Notes: generated by a model not told the origin, from the sequence alone. Positions 22,607 to 31,754 are shown, counted from the stretch's first letter. The stretch is DNA of 64,000 bases from Paenibacillus_G sp049942825 (GCF_049942825.1 NZ_CP187970.1:3534001-3598000), one strand, 5' to 3'. Numbers and translations: made by a program.

Positions 22607-25129
22607 TTGAAAACACTCATCATTGCGGAAAAGCCCGATATGGGCCGGAACATTGCGGCCGCAATCGATCCCAAAGCCAAAAACCAGCGGACTTATATTG
22701 AAGGAGAACAATATATCATCACTTGGGCGATCGGCCATCTGATCGGTTTGGCGGAGCCCGATGCTTACGATGACAGGTACAAGAAGTGGAATCTCGGCGA
22801 CCTGCCGATCATTCCGGAGCAGTTCAAGCTTGTGCCGAATGCCAGAACGAAAGACCAGCTCAAAGTCATCGCAGAGCTCGCCAAGCGCGCCTCCCTGCTC
22901 GTCAACGCCTGCGACGCCGGGCGGGAGGGGCAGCATATTTTCTCGCTGATCCAGCGGCATCTGAAGCTGAAGCAGCCGGTAAAGCGGCTGTGGATCTCCG
23001 ACTTGACGCCGGAGACGATCCGCAGGGGATTCGCCGAGCTCAAGGAGGGAGCGGACTTCGAACCGCTTACTCGTGCGGCGAAGGCTCGAAGTGAAGCGGA
23101 CTGGCTCATCGGGATGAACGGGTCGCGCGCGTTTACGACCAAGCACAAGGAGCTGCTGTCGGTCGGTCGGGTGCAGACCCCGGTGCTCGCGCTGCTGTAT
23201 GACCGGCAGAAAGAAATCGAAGCTTTCCAGTCGAACAAGTACTACGAGGTGGAAGCCTGGTTCGAGCAGGGCGAGACCCTCTACCGGGGTCTCTGGCAGG
23301 GCGATCGGCTCACGGACGGCGAGAAGGCGAAGGCGCTGGCCGAGAAGGTAAAGGGCAAGCGAGGAACGATCGAGAGCTATGAAGTCAAGGATACGAAGGA
23401 GTATCCGTTCAAGCTCTATGACCTGACACTGCTGCAGCGGGAAGCCAATGCGAAGTTCGGCTTCTCCGCGAAGAAGACGCTCGATCTGGCGCAGACGCTC
23501 TACGAGAAGCATAAGGCGATCTCATACCCGCGGACGAACTCCAACTATGTCACGGAGCAGAACATCCCGGAGATGCACCGGGCGCTCGACCAGCTGGGGA
23601 AGACGGATTACCGCGGATTGGTGGAAGGGGCGGACAAGAAGTTCGTGCACAAGAATAACAAGGCGGTCTGCAACCCTTCCAAGGTTGAAGACCACCATGC
23701 GATTCTTCCGACCCACAAGACCCCGGGGGCGCTGCCTCCGGATGAAGCGAAGCTGTACGACCTCATCGTCCGGCGGTTCCTGTCGCAGTTCTACCCGGCC
23801 GCTTCCTACAAAATGCATACCGTATTGACCGCGGCGGAGGGGGAGCGCTTCAAGAGCACGATCAAGCAGCTGCTCGACCTCGGCTGGAAGGTGATCTACG
23901 CCGACCAGAAGAAAGAGAAGCCGTCCGGCAGGGGCAAGGGCAAGGCGGACGGCAAGGAAGACGACGAGGAGTCGGCGGAGGAGGAAGTCCAGACGCCGTT
24001 TACTCTCGATGCGTCGAAGGATGTACGCTGCAAGAAGAGCGCGGCAAAAGAGAAGGAAACCCAGCCGCCGAAGCCCTATACGGAGGGCACGCTGCTCAAG
24101 GCGATGGAGAGCGCGGGCAAGCAGATCGAGGATGAAGAGCTGCGCGACGCGATGAAAGATTCCGGCCTCGGGACGCCGGCTACCCGGGCTTCAGTGATCG
24201 AGCGCCTGAAGAACGTTGGCTACGTCGTAATGCAGGGCAAGCGGATTGCAATCACGCCGAAGGGACGTACGGCCGTGGAGCTCATCCGGGGGGCGGGCGT
24301 CGAGCTGCTGACCTCCCCGGAGATGACCGGCCACTGGGAGCGTCGTCTCAACGAGATCGCGCGCGGTTCCGCTTCCGACGAACAGTTCATGGCGAACGTC
24401 AAGAAGTTCGCCACGATGATCGTCGATAAGGTGCGCGTGCAGCGCCCGGCCGAGAAGACGGCATTCGAGGGCGAAGCGGCTGCCGCAGGCGGAGCGGGAC
24501 GCGGTCGCGGGCGCACCGCAGGCCCGAAGCGCGGGACGCGGGGCGCAGCGGCGGGAGCGGGCGAGCCGGCGGCGTCAGCGGGAGCGAAGCGCGGGACGCG
24601 GAGCGCAGCGGCTGGAGCGGGCGAGCCGGCGGCGTCAGCGGGAGCGAAGCGCGGGATGCGGAGCGCAGCGGCGGGAGCGGGCGAGCTGGCGGCGTCAGCG
24701 GGAGCGAAGCGCGGGACGCGGAGCGCAGCGGCTGGAGCGGGCGAGCCGGCGGCGGGCGCAGTGCGCGGGACGCGGAGCGCAGCGGCTGGAGCAAGTGAGC
24801 CGGCGGCGCTGACGCAGGCTCAGGTTGCGGCGTCCGCTGCGGCTGCACCGCCGGCGGCGACGCTTGGCGCCTGCCCGCGCGATGGCTGCGGCGGACGCAT
24901 CATCCGCGGCAAGCGGGGCTACGGCTGCAGCCACTACAAATTCGGCTGCGGGTTTGTAATCTGGAAAGACAGCTTCGGGGCGTCGCTTACGGATACGGCT
25001 GTCATGTATCTGCTGAAGCACGGGCGGACGGCGGCCATGCAGCTGATCGGCGAGCAGGGACAGCCGGTGGAAGCCAGAATGGTCCTTTTGGACCGTGCGA
25101 CCGGAAGGCTGGGAATTGAACCCGTATGA
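22607..25129 (+). CDS. topB: DNA topoisomerase III with long repetitive C-terminal tail
   Basis: An 840-residue type IA topoisomerase. The start is TTG at 22607 with AAGGAGCG upstream. The Toprim domain shows IIAEKPDMG at the N-terminus and NACDAGREGQ near 103. The catalytic tyrosine is in ISYPRTNSNY at about residue 307. The core ends near 620. It is followed by a basic Ala/Gly/Arg tail made of an exact 60-bp tandem repeat, then a cysteine-containing zinc-ribbon-like end (CPRDGC, GYGCSHYKFGC). Bacillus TopB is about 727 residues, so the extra length is mostly the repeat tail, which probably binds DNA. Confidence 0.95.
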   Translation: MKTLIIAEKPDMGRNIAAAIDPKAKNQRTYIEGEQYIITWAIGHLIGLAEPDAYDDRYKKWNLGDLPIIPEQFKLVPNARTKDQLKVIAELAKRASLLVNACDAGREGQHIFSLIQRHLKLKQPVKRLWISDLTPETIRRGFAELKEGADFEPLTRAAKARSEADWLIGMNGSRAFTTKHKELLSVGRVQTPVLALLYDRQKEIEAFQSNKYYEVEAWFEQGETLYRGLWQGDRLTDGEKAKALAEKVKGKRGTIESYEVKDTKEYPFKLYDLTLLQREANAKFGFSAKKTLDLAQTLYEKHKAISYPRTNSNYVTEQNIPEMHRALDQLGKTDYRGLVEGADKKFVHKNNKAVCNPSKVEDHHAILPTHKTPGALPPDEAKLYDLIVRRFLSQFYPAASYKMHTVLTAAEGERFKSTIKQLLDLGWKVIYADQKKEKPSGRGKGKADGKEDDEESAEEEVQTPFTLDASKDVRCKKSAAKEKETQPPKPYTEGTLLKAMESAGKQIEDEELRDAMKDSGLGTPATRASVIERLKNVGYVVMQGKRIAITPKGRTAVELIRGAGVELLTSPEMTGHWERRLNEIARGSASDEQFMANVKKFATMIVDKVRVQRPAEKTAFEGEAAAAGGAGRGRGRTAGPKRGTRGAAAGAGEPAASAGAKRGTRSAAAGAGEPAASAGAKRGMRSAAAGAGELAASAGAKRGTRSAAAGAGEPAAGAVRGTRSAAAGASEPAALTQAQVAASAAAAPPAATLGACPRDGCGGRIIRGKRGYGCSHYKFGCGFVIWKDSFGASLTDTAVMYLLKHGRTAAMQLIGEQGQPVEARMVLLDRATGRLGIEPV
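24520..24812 (+). repeat. In-frame 60-bp tandem repeat in topB
   Basis: Four to five copies with an exact 60-bp period encode a 20-residue unit like AGAKRGTRSAAAGAGEPAAS. Copies differ by single bases, and the fourth is shortened by 15 bp. Because the period is a multiple of three, copy-number change would keep the frame. Confidence 0.93.
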
Positions 25130-25196
25130 TCTTCAAAAGAACGGCCCTTTGCTGCAGCATAAGCCCTGCGCATAGAGCCGGAGAGTGGAGGCACTT

Positions 25197-25604
25197 ATGA
25201 AAGAGATTCCTATTCCATACGTTCGGGCCAACCAGGCGGGGATAGTGCTTTTTGTCCTCCTGGCGGTCGTCTTCCAGCTCCCCGTACTGATTGTGGCCCT
25301 CTGGGCCATCCAAGTGCTGGGGCTGTGGCAGGGAATCCGCGCCAATCTGATCGTCCAGCTGGCCGCTCCCCTGCTGCGTCATCGCATAGCCGGTGCGCCG
25401 ACCGAATCCCGGGAACTGCAGAGATTTAATAACTCGATTGCGGTCGGGCTGCTGACCCTCTCCCTGATCTCCTTTTGGATCAGCCCGGGGAGCTGGATCG
25501 GCTATCTGTTCGCCGGCATGGTTGCTCTGGCCGCTCTGGTGGCGATCTGCGGCTTTTGTGTCGGCTGCTTTCTCTACTACCAGTTCAAAAGGATGCGGCG
25601 TTGA
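25197..25604 (+). CDS. DUF4395 family membrane protein
   Basis: A 135-residue protein with the DUF4395 pattern IPIPYVRANQAGIV, then LWAIQVLGL and RANLIVQLAAPLL, ELQRFNNSIAVGLLT and a glycine-rich CGFCVGCFLYY end containing three closely spaced cysteines. Four membrane helices are predicted. The ATG at 25197 has GTGGAGG five bases upstream. Proteins of this family are often found beside thiosulfate or thioredoxin-like genes, but no such partner is here. Function unknown. Confidence 0.8.
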   Translation: MKEIPIPYVRANQAGIVLFVLLAVVFQLPVLIVALWAIQVLGLWQGIRANLIVQLAAPLLRHRIAGAPTESRELQRFNNSIAVGLLTLSLISFWISPGSWIGYLFAGMVALAALVAICGFCVGCFLYYQFKRMRR

Positions 25605-25612
25605 CCCTCGGT

Positions 25613-25815
25613 GTGAAAATCGCAATAGCGGAACTACGATTCTTTATTGGTGTATTTCCCGGTATTTCCCAAAGAATAGCGGAACTCAAGTATCTTATCC
25701 GGGCCGGATTGCTTCCACAACCCTCAGAAACTCCCAAATAAGTGATCTGAGTTCCGTTAAATAGTTGCGAGATCCTGCTGCAGACGATATAAGACATCTG
25801 AGTTCCGTTATGCTG
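25613..25815. repeat. Second cluster of GGAACTCAGATG dispersed repeats
   Basis: Four copies. Two are in plus orientation (about 25628-25650 and 25670-25697, with AATAGCGGAACT), and two in minus orientation (about 25735-25765 and 25784-25812, read on the other strand as ACGGAACTCAGAT). The last copy matches the 6.0 kb cluster over ATGTCTTAT as well. Copies have short AT arms that can pair around the conserved loop. Confidence 0.7.
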
Positions 25816-25836
25816 TGGTCAGCGTCACAGGTAAAC

Positions 25837-25884
25837 AAAGAGAACCTTCATCTCCGCGATAATTCGTGGAGTGAAGGTTCTTTT
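25837..25884. terminator. Strong symmetrical hairpin
   Basis: AAGAGAACCTTCA...TGAAGGTTCTTTT with a second inner pairing CTCC/GGAG. T runs on both strands make it bidirectional. It lies 230 bp after the DUF4395 gene and could end that transcript, or a transcript from the right. Confidence 0.75.
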
Positions 25885-26017
25885 GGCATGGAGAGGGCCG
25901 GTCAGCTGTATTACAGGTTTTTTCATGATGCGATAGATAACGGTGCGAGGGAGGCAGCTGAATGGAAGGCGCGGCATTTCGGCACAAACACAGCCTTGCT
26001 GGTCTAGGCGCCAGTTA

Positions 26018-26220
26018 GAGGTGCGCACTGCCCGAGTGCAACGCCTGAGCTCCGTGCTCGCAGGAGTCCAACGCCCGCGCTCCACGTTCGCCCGAGGCGG
26101 ACGCCCATGCTCCTCGCTCGCCCGAGTCCTACGCCCGCGCTCCACGCTCGCCCGATGCAAGCGCCCGCGCTCCTCGCTTGCCCGAGTCCAAGGCCCGCAT
26201 GCCGCGCACCGCCTGCGGCC
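26018..26220. repeat. Tandem 30-bp repeat, six copies
   Basis: Exact 30-bp period from 26041 to 26220 with a partial unit before it. The unit resembles ACGCCCGCGCTCCACGCTCG followed by CCCGAGTCCA. Copies differ at several positions. Frames stay open across it because the unit length is a multiple of three. No ribosome site was found. Confidence 0.88.
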
Positions 26221-26284
26221 TTGCCTCAGCGCCGCTCACGCTCAGCGCTTCGCTCGCTGCGTACCTGCCTCGGCGCCGCTCAAG

Positions 26285-26360
26285 TTCTACGCTCACGCTC
26301 TACGCTCACGCTCTACGCTCACGCTCAACGCTCACGCTCTACGCTCACGCTCTACGCTCC
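26285..26360. repeat. Tandem 13-bp repeat, about six copies
   Basis: TACGCTCACGCTC repeats at 26288, 26301, 26314, 26327 (AAC variant), 26340 and 26353. It ends 20 bp before the stop of the minus-strand GT-D gene, in its 3' flank. Confidence 0.9.
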
Positions 26361-26378
26361 GCTCGCAGCGGGCCTGCC

Positions 26379-27146
26379 TCAGCGCCGCTTGCGGCGGGCG
26401 CGGATCTTGCGCATCCAGCGGAACTTGAAGACACGCCGGCTGTCCTTGTGCTTGCCCCAGCTGCGGGGCTGGGAGAGCGCGTCCATCATGTGGCCGATCT
26501 CGATGGCCGTGCGGCCGAGCCGCCGGGCGATGCGCGGGCAGAGAATCCGCCCGGGCACGCTTGCGCCGACGAGCACCAGCTGATAGCTGCCCCGGTGCCG
26601 GGCCAGCTTGCGGTAAGCGGCGGCCAGGCCTCCGTAATTATCGAGCGGCACGGTCAGCGCCACACGGATGCCGCGGCGGCGCAGCTCTTTGGCCGCTGCA
26701 GGTGCGGCACGTCCCACGAGAGCTACTTTATAGCTGCGGAGCAGCCGGTGGACCATGCCGCGCTCATAGAGCTGGTCATTGATGAAAGAGTCGGCGATGA
26801 CCGGCGGCCGCCAGCCCGAACGCTTCATGAACAGCGAGATGTACTTCATGGAACTCTCATAGTGGGAGAGACCGACGATGTGCGAGGAGCGGACGGCCTG
26901 CACCAGCTGCATGCGCAGCTTTTTCGGCGGCGGCAGCGGAATGCCGAGGAAGTCGGAGACGTAATTCAGCGACTTCACGTTGCGTCCCGACAGCAGCTTG
27001 GCCATGACATCGCCCAGCCGGATGACCGAGATGGGCCTGCGGCGGTCGATTGAACGTTTAATTGCCTTGTACACCCACACGGGACCGGCTGTCTTGCGGC
27101 GAAAATGCTTTTCGATGGTTCTTACCCTCTGCCTGCTGCTTAGCAT
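26379..27146 (-). CDS. GT-D fold domain protein, putative glycosyltransferase
   Basis: A 255-residue basic protein read from the ATG at 27146; an upstream TTG at 27155 is possible. The N-terminal part has ISVIRLGDVMAKLLSG, resembling the RxGD(G/E) nucleotide-sugar motif of GT-D fold glycosyltransferases found in Paenibacillus. Later come SHIVGLSHYESSMKYI, ALVGRAAPAAAKELRRRGI and LVLVGASVPGRILCPRIARRLGRTAIEIGHMMDAL, consistent with that family. The C-terminal 35 residues are very rich in arginine and lysine, suggesting membrane or nucleic-acid contact. It is a single gene, flanked by repeats at its 3' side. The substrate is unknown. Confidence 0.65.
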   Translation of the reverse strand: MLSSRQRVRTIEKHFRRKTAGPVWVYKAIKRSIDRRRPISVIRLGDVMAKLLSGRNVKSLNYVSDFLGIPLPPPKKLRMQLVQAVRSSHIVGLSHYESSMKYISLFMKRSGWRPPVIADSFINDQLYERGMVHRLLRSYKVALVGRAAPAAAKELRRRGIRVALTVPLDNYGGLAAAYRKLARHRGSYQLVLVGASVPGRILCPRIARRLGRTAIEIGHMMDALSQPRSWGKHKDSRRVFKFRWMRKIRARRKRR

Positions 27147-27287
27147 AATACACAAAACACCCCTTCGTATGACTGTCCATAGGTATACTATGAACGTCGT
27201 ACTAGGGGGTGCATCGAAAGGGCGGGAGGCAGCTGTAAATGGACGCCAGTCCCTCCGCAGAGCCGGGCAGCCGCAGAGCTCCGGCGC

Positions 27288-27914
27288 CTATACGTACAGG
27301 TACACCGATATAAAGTGGCAGACCGACCCGGCGAGCACGAACAGATGCCAGATCATGTGATGATACGGCAGCCGGCGCCACAGGTAGAATACGGTACCGA
27401 AGGTGTACAGCACGCCGCCGATGACAAGCCACATGACGCCGGGAGCGGAGAGCTGCTGCTGGAGCGGCTCGAAGGCGAAGATGATCAGCCAGCCCATCCC
27501 GATATAGAAGAGGGTGGAGAGAAAGTTGAACTTTTTGACGAAGAAAAACTTGAAAATAATCCCAATCAAAGCCAGTCCCCACACCGTGCCGAACAGGCTC
27601 CAGCCCAGCGGGCCTCGGATCGTGACGAGCAGGTAGGGCGTGTAGGTACCGGCGATCAGCACGTAGATGGCCGAATGGTCGAGGATCTCGAAGATGCTGA
27701 CCCAAGGCTCCCTGCGGGCGCTGTGCAGCAGCGTGGAGGCCGTATACAGCAGGATCAGGGACAAGCCGAACACGGTAAAGCTGGCGATATGCCACACACT
27801 GCCGGATTGCACAGCCTGCAGGATGAGCAGGATGAGGGCGGCAATGCTGAGCAGGATGCCTACGCCGTGCGAGATGGCGTTCGCGCGCTCCTGCCGTAGA
27901 ATGGACTGCTCCAA
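27288..27914 (-). CDS. Hemolysin III / PAQR family membrane protein
   Basis: A 208-residue, seven-helix protein of the YqfA/YplQ type. The TTG at 27914 has AGGAG nine bases upstream; a TTG at 27923 touches that ribosome site and is unlikely. Conserved family features are SHGVGILLS in helix 1, STLLHS (about 62-67), EILDHSAIYVLIAGTYTPY, GRLPYHHMIWHLFVLAGSVCHF at the end (here RRLPYHHMIWH). The conserved serine, histidines and aspartate that form the predicted metal site are all present. Physiological role in bacteria is unclear; the family is linked to membrane homeostasis. Confidence 0.93.
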   Translation of the reverse strand: MEQSILRQERANAISHGVGILLSIAALILLILQAVQSGSVWHIASFTVFGLSLILLYTASTLLHSARREPWVSIFEILDHSAIYVLIAGTYTPYLLVTIRGPLGWSLFGTVWGLALIGIIFKFFFVKKFNFLSTLFYIGMGWLIIFAFEPLQQQLSAPGVMWLVIGGVLYTFGTVFYLWRRLPYHHMIWHLFVLAGSVCHFISVYLYV

Positions 27915-28073
27915 AGAGATCAACTCCTGTCCGAATCCGAATCAAGGTAGGCCGGGGGAAAGGACTGCCCATTCGGGATTTCCAAACGGCGTCCACATTC
28001 GGGGCTCCACTTTGTTTCTACTATTGTAACGCTCCCGCGTCCAAATGACCAATGTCTAATTGTGAAACTTTTC

Positions 28074-29450
28074 TTAAGGCACAGAGCCTTCTTCCGGCTT
28101 CGCAGCCGGAACCCTGACCCGGCTGCCCGGTGCAATCTCATTGTGCTGCTGCCCGGGGACGAGCCACCGCTCGGGCGTATCGCGGATGCCGCTCAGTTCC
28201 AGCTCGAAGGAGCCGTCGGGCCAAGCAGCCGTCATCAGGATCACCCGGCTGCCGTCCGGCACCGCCTTCAGCGGCGAGACGTCCCGGAGCTGCCCGCCCT
28301 CAAGGCAGCGGTAAGAGGAGACCGCCGCCGCCGAGGCTTCATCGATCCGCTTATCGAACTCGACTAAGACCGTCCGGCGGTCCGTCCGCCGGGCGCGCAG
28401 CGCACGCGGCGGCTCCGTGTACATGGACAGGCCGATCGAATACTCGTAGGCCGTCCACATCCGGTAGCCTTCCTCCCGGGCCGTCCGCGCGAAGGTATCC
28501 AGCCAGGCCCGGCTGCGCCGCATGGGTGCGAGAGATCCGATATCCGTCTGTACGCCAAGGGGCACACCGGGATGGGAGGCGCGGATGTGGCGGACGAACG
28601 GCGCATAGCGGCGCACGTAATCCGCCGGCAGGCCCGCCCGCATCCAATCCGGCCAATGGGTCTGGAGAATGTGCAGGTCGGGCCGGATCAGGCGGATCAT
28701 CTCGGCGGCATCGATGCCCTGGACCTCGCGGTTGGCGCCGACCGGATCCCGTCCGGCATCCACCGCAATCGACCATGTGGCGATCCGGATGTCCGGGCGC
28801 ACGCTGCGGGCTCCGCCGGGTCCGTTGATCAGCTCGTGGAGGAAGCCGTTGACCGCCCGGACCCGGAAGTCGACCCAGAGCAGATACCGGGCACGGTCCT
28901 TTTTATAGTACCGCGGCGAGGTGCGGTGCGTGAAATCAGGCATCTCGCTGCCGCTGAATGCCTTGAAGGCCGCCTGGGCCATCGGACCGACATCGCCGTA
29001 TACGCCGGAGGTCAATCCATTCCACTCCGGCAAATAGGGCTCGGCCACTTCAAGTCCGGAGAAGGGATGCTCCTGGAGCAGGCGGGCGATGCTGCTTTTT
29101 TTCCATCTCAGATAGGCGGTGCTGTGAGGGGAGAAGCGGAAGTAGCCGTCGTCCGTCTTCTTGAGCAGAGTCATCTGCCACCTGGGCCAGTCCGGAGGAA
29201 GATGACCGGTCGAGTAGGCGCCGTTGCCGAGCACCATGGCCCATACCTGCATGCCGTGCCTGCGGAGGGCGCGGATCAGCTCGCCGTTCACCCGGGTCTC
29301 ATCGGTGACGAAATACCTGACGTTCCGGTAGCCGGCCAGGAGGAGTTCGGAGGCGATACTCTCGGAGGAGCGGTCAAGATAGTACGGGAATGTGGGGTCG
29401 ATCTGGATCGTTGCTTCGATGGACAGGTGTGCTGCAGGGCTTGCGGTCAC
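28074..29450 (-). CDS. Large uncharacterised protein, possibly glycoside-hydrolase-like barrel
   Basis: A 458-residue protein from the GTG at 29450, nine bases after GGAGG. No signal peptide is evident. The first 380 residues read like an alpha/beta barrel: repeated strand-helix units such as GYRNVRYFVTDETRVNG, HGMQVWAMVLGNGAYSTGHLPPDWPRWQM, FSGLEVAEPYLPEWNG, DIRIATWSIAVDAG, LHILQTHWPDWM and GVQTDIGS. Acidic residues at strand ends (EVAEPYLPEW, HWPDW, QTDIG) suggest a sugar-binding hydrolase site. The last 80 residues look like a beta-sandwich. I do not recognise a named family. Confidence 0.72.
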   Translation of the reverse strand: MTASPAAHLSIEATIQIDPTFPYYLDRSSESIASELLLAGYRNVRYFVTDETRVNGELIRALRRHGMQVWAMVLGNGAYSTGHLPPDWPRWQMTLLKKTDDGYFRFSPHSTAYLRWKKSSIARLLQEHPFSGLEVAEPYLPEWNGLTSGVYGDVGPMAQAAFKAFSGSEMPDFTHRTSPRYYKKDRARYLLWVDFRVRAVNGFLHELINGPGGARSVRPDIRIATWSIAVDAGRDPVGANREVQGIDAAEMIRLIRPDLHILQTHWPDWMRAGLPADYVRRYAPFVRHIRASHPGVPLGVQTDIGSLAPMRRSRAWLDTFARTAREEGYRMWTAYEYSIGLSMYTEPPRALRARRTDRRTVLVEFDKRIDEASAAAVSSYRCLEGGQLRDVSPLKAVPDGSRVILMTAAWPDGSFELELSGIRDTPERWLVPGQQHNEIAPGSRVRVPAAKPEEGSVP

Positions 29451-29894
29451 GTTGGCTGGCCTCCTTTGCAGATCAGAGGGTGCGAGGGCTGAGATGGGCA
29501 CTGGAAATGAACTCTGGAAATGGATACTGAACAAGAAGATGGCTGTCGGGAAGATAGCTTCGTTCCAGGTGATTGCGGACCATTAAGGCAGTTTCGAATG
29601 GCTGCAATCCATTGAATCTTGTTCCGGTCAATGGTCGGGACTTGAGTGACTTTCGACCGGCTCACTCAGCTGCAGGCATAACGCTCGGGTGGATTCCAGT
29701 CGGTTTAGATAGTCCAGTTACTATCGGCTGATTGCTTCAGCCGCAGGCAGATGGCCCGTTTAGCAGCACGTGCTGTTCCGGGCATGCTTCCAGGCCAGCT
29801 CCCGGGAAACCTTTGTCTCTCTTATTGTACCTGACTGAAGGACGGCATAGAACAAAGGAAAGAAGCTCCTACGATTATTGCGAAATTTGTTGAA
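29451..29894. other. Gene-free region
   Basis: About 440 bp with no supportable gene, promoter or terminator. Frames here are short and lack ribosome sites. Confidence 0.5.
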
Positions 29895-30470
29895 ACAGGT
29901 TTTAACCGATCCGCAGGCTCACGGAGTTCTCCGGTGAAATCCGCAGTACGCGGGGGTCATTACGCCCCTGGCGGGCCACATGAACATCCTGTCGCTGAAC
30001 GCCTTGATAAAAGCCGGCCGCAGCAGCGGGGAGGCAAGGGCTTTGCCTTGATTGCTGGCGAGGTTCGCAAGCTTGCCGAGCAGTCGTGAGCTCTTCGGCC
30101 CGCATCACGGTGATGATCGGCGAGACCCAGATGGTGATGCAGGAGGCGGCCGATCAATGCACGGCAATATCAGGGAAGTGCTGCGCAGCGTGGGCAGGGT
30201 CCGCGAGGTGGAGGGTGCGCTCGGTCAGATGATCCGGATGGCCTGCACGCTTGATGAGCATGCCCAGGACGTGTCGGCCGCAGCCGAACAGACGTCGGAC
30301 GGCACCGGGGAGGCGCCTGCTGCAATGGTCGGGATCGCAGCGTTGGCGGAAGAGGCGACAGGGGCGGCAAGGGCGGGCAGGTTGGATTGGAGCGGCGGAG
30401 CAGGCGTTCAGCGACCAGCTGCGGCTGATCGGACGTGATTGCGCGGTCGTCCCCGAAGATGGACGAACCG
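29895..30470 (+). pseudogene. Decayed methyl-accepting chemotaxis protein signalling domain
   Basis: Fragments of the MCP cytoplasmic hairpin occur in order but in different frames: GVITPLAGHMNILSLNALIKAG, then GEVRKLAEQS followed by a stop, then LRSVGRVREVEGALGQMIRM with LDEHAQDVSAAAEQTSDGTG, and finally AEQAFSDQLRLIGR. The first matches the highly conserved tip (normally QTNLLALNAAIEAARAGE). The normal sensor and membrane parts are missing. At least three frameshifts and a stop make it non-functional. It is read on the plus strand, the same direction as the following GTPase gene. Confidence 0.75.
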
Positions 30471-30645
30471 GCAGGCGAGCCGCAGGGAAGCATCCGCAGG
30501 TTCAAGTACTGATGAAGATTTGCCTCCCATCTCTGAGGTCAAATTGACGGGCTCCGGGCCCGGAAGGTACAATATTAGTTTAGAAATGCCGCTGCCCGTC
30601 TCAGCAGACAGGGCGGCGGCCAAGATCCGAACGGAGTGATGCGGC

Positions 30646-31692
30646 ATGGAAAAGAAGGCAGTACCCGTACATATTCTCAGCGGTTTTCTCGGCAGCGGCA
30701 AAACGACTCTGCTGACGCGGGTTATCGATTATTACCAGCTCTCCGGCCGGAGGCCGGCCGTGCTGATGAACGAGCTTGGCGATGTTAACCTTGACGGTAT
30801 GCTTGTCGATGAGGAGGTGCCGATGACGGAAATGCTCGGCGGCTGTATCTGCTGCACCATCCGCGGAGACCTTGGAATGGAGCTCAAGCAGCTCATCGAA
30901 GAGCATGAGCCGGACGCCGTGTTCGTGGAATGCACGGGGGCGGCCAATCCCATCGAGATGCTCGACGGGATCACGGATGCCTCGATGCTGACCCGGGTGG
31001 AGCTGAAGTCGGTCATCTCGGTCGTCGATGCAGCGCATCTGCTGGAGCGCTCCCGTACGCCAAAGGCCAGGACGTACAAGCTGATGCAGGACCAAATCCG
31101 CTGTGCCACGCAGATTGTTCTCAACAAGGCCGATCTGGTGACGCCTCAGGAGCTCCTGGATACCGAGAACCTGCTGCGGGAGCTGAACGGTTCTGCACCG
31201 ATCACGGCGGCCGTGAAATGCGAGATCGACCTGTCGCTCTTCGACCGGCTCGAAGGCGGTGTGGCGGAGCGGCATGCGGCAGCTGCGGCCGCGGGCGAGG
31301 CAGAGGCCGGACACCGCACGTGTTCCCACTCGCACGAGCCTGGCCATGCCCACGACGAGCACTGCGGACATGCAGACGCGGAGCCGGGGCATACGCACCA
31401 CAGCCATGAGCACGTGATGGTGCATACGCACTATTTTGGGGTACCGGTGGACAGCGAAGCGTTCGAGGCGATGGTCGGCCGGCTGCCGAAAGAGATTTTC
31501 CGGGCGAAGGGCATTCTGCGCTTCTCCGACACGGTCTCCCCGTTCCTTTTCCAATACGCGTACCGGGAAATGGACCTTATGAAGATCGCTCCGAAGGAAG
31601 AGCTGCCGAGCGTGGCGGTGTTCATCGGCGAGCACTTTGACAAGCGGGGGCTGGAGGCGGAGCTGGCCGCGCTGGAGGCCGGCCAATCTTGA
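30646..31692 (+). CDS. CobW/COG0523-type GTPase, putative zinc metallochaperone
   Basis: A 348-residue G3E GTPase. Walker A is GFLGSGKTT (residues 13-21), the metal-binding GGCICC is at 65-70 (CxCC), and the guanine-specificity NKAD is near 165. A histidine-rich linker (about 214-264, with repeated HxH and two cysteines) precedes the C-terminal CobW_C domain. The combination of CxCC, histidine-rich insert and an adjacent Zur-like regulator points to zinc delivery under limitation, as in the ZNG1/YciC group. The ATG at 30646 is preceded by a weak purine-rich site. It is 62 bp upstream of the Fur-family gene. Confidence 0.9.
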   Translation: MEKKAVPVHILSGFLGSGKTTLLTRVIDYYQLSGRRPAVLMNELGDVNLDGMLVDEEVPMTEMLGGCICCTIRGDLGMELKQLIEEHEPDAVFVECTGAANPIEMLDGITDASMLTRVELKSVISVVDAAHLLERSRTPKARTYKLMQDQIRCATQIVLNKADLVTPQELLDTENLLRELNGSAPITAAVKCEIDLSLFDRLEGGVAERHAAAAAAGEAEAGHRTCSHSHEPGHAHDEHCGHADAEPGHTHHSHEHVMVHTHYFGVPVDSEAFEAMVGRLPKEIFRAKGILRFSDTVSPFLFQYAYREMDLMKIAPKEELPSVAVFIGEHFDKRGLEAELAALEAGQS

Positions 31693-31754
31693 CGCGCGTG
31701 CGGCTCATAGGGCATTATTAGAAGAGGTCAAGTCTTCATAGGGAAGAGGTCATT

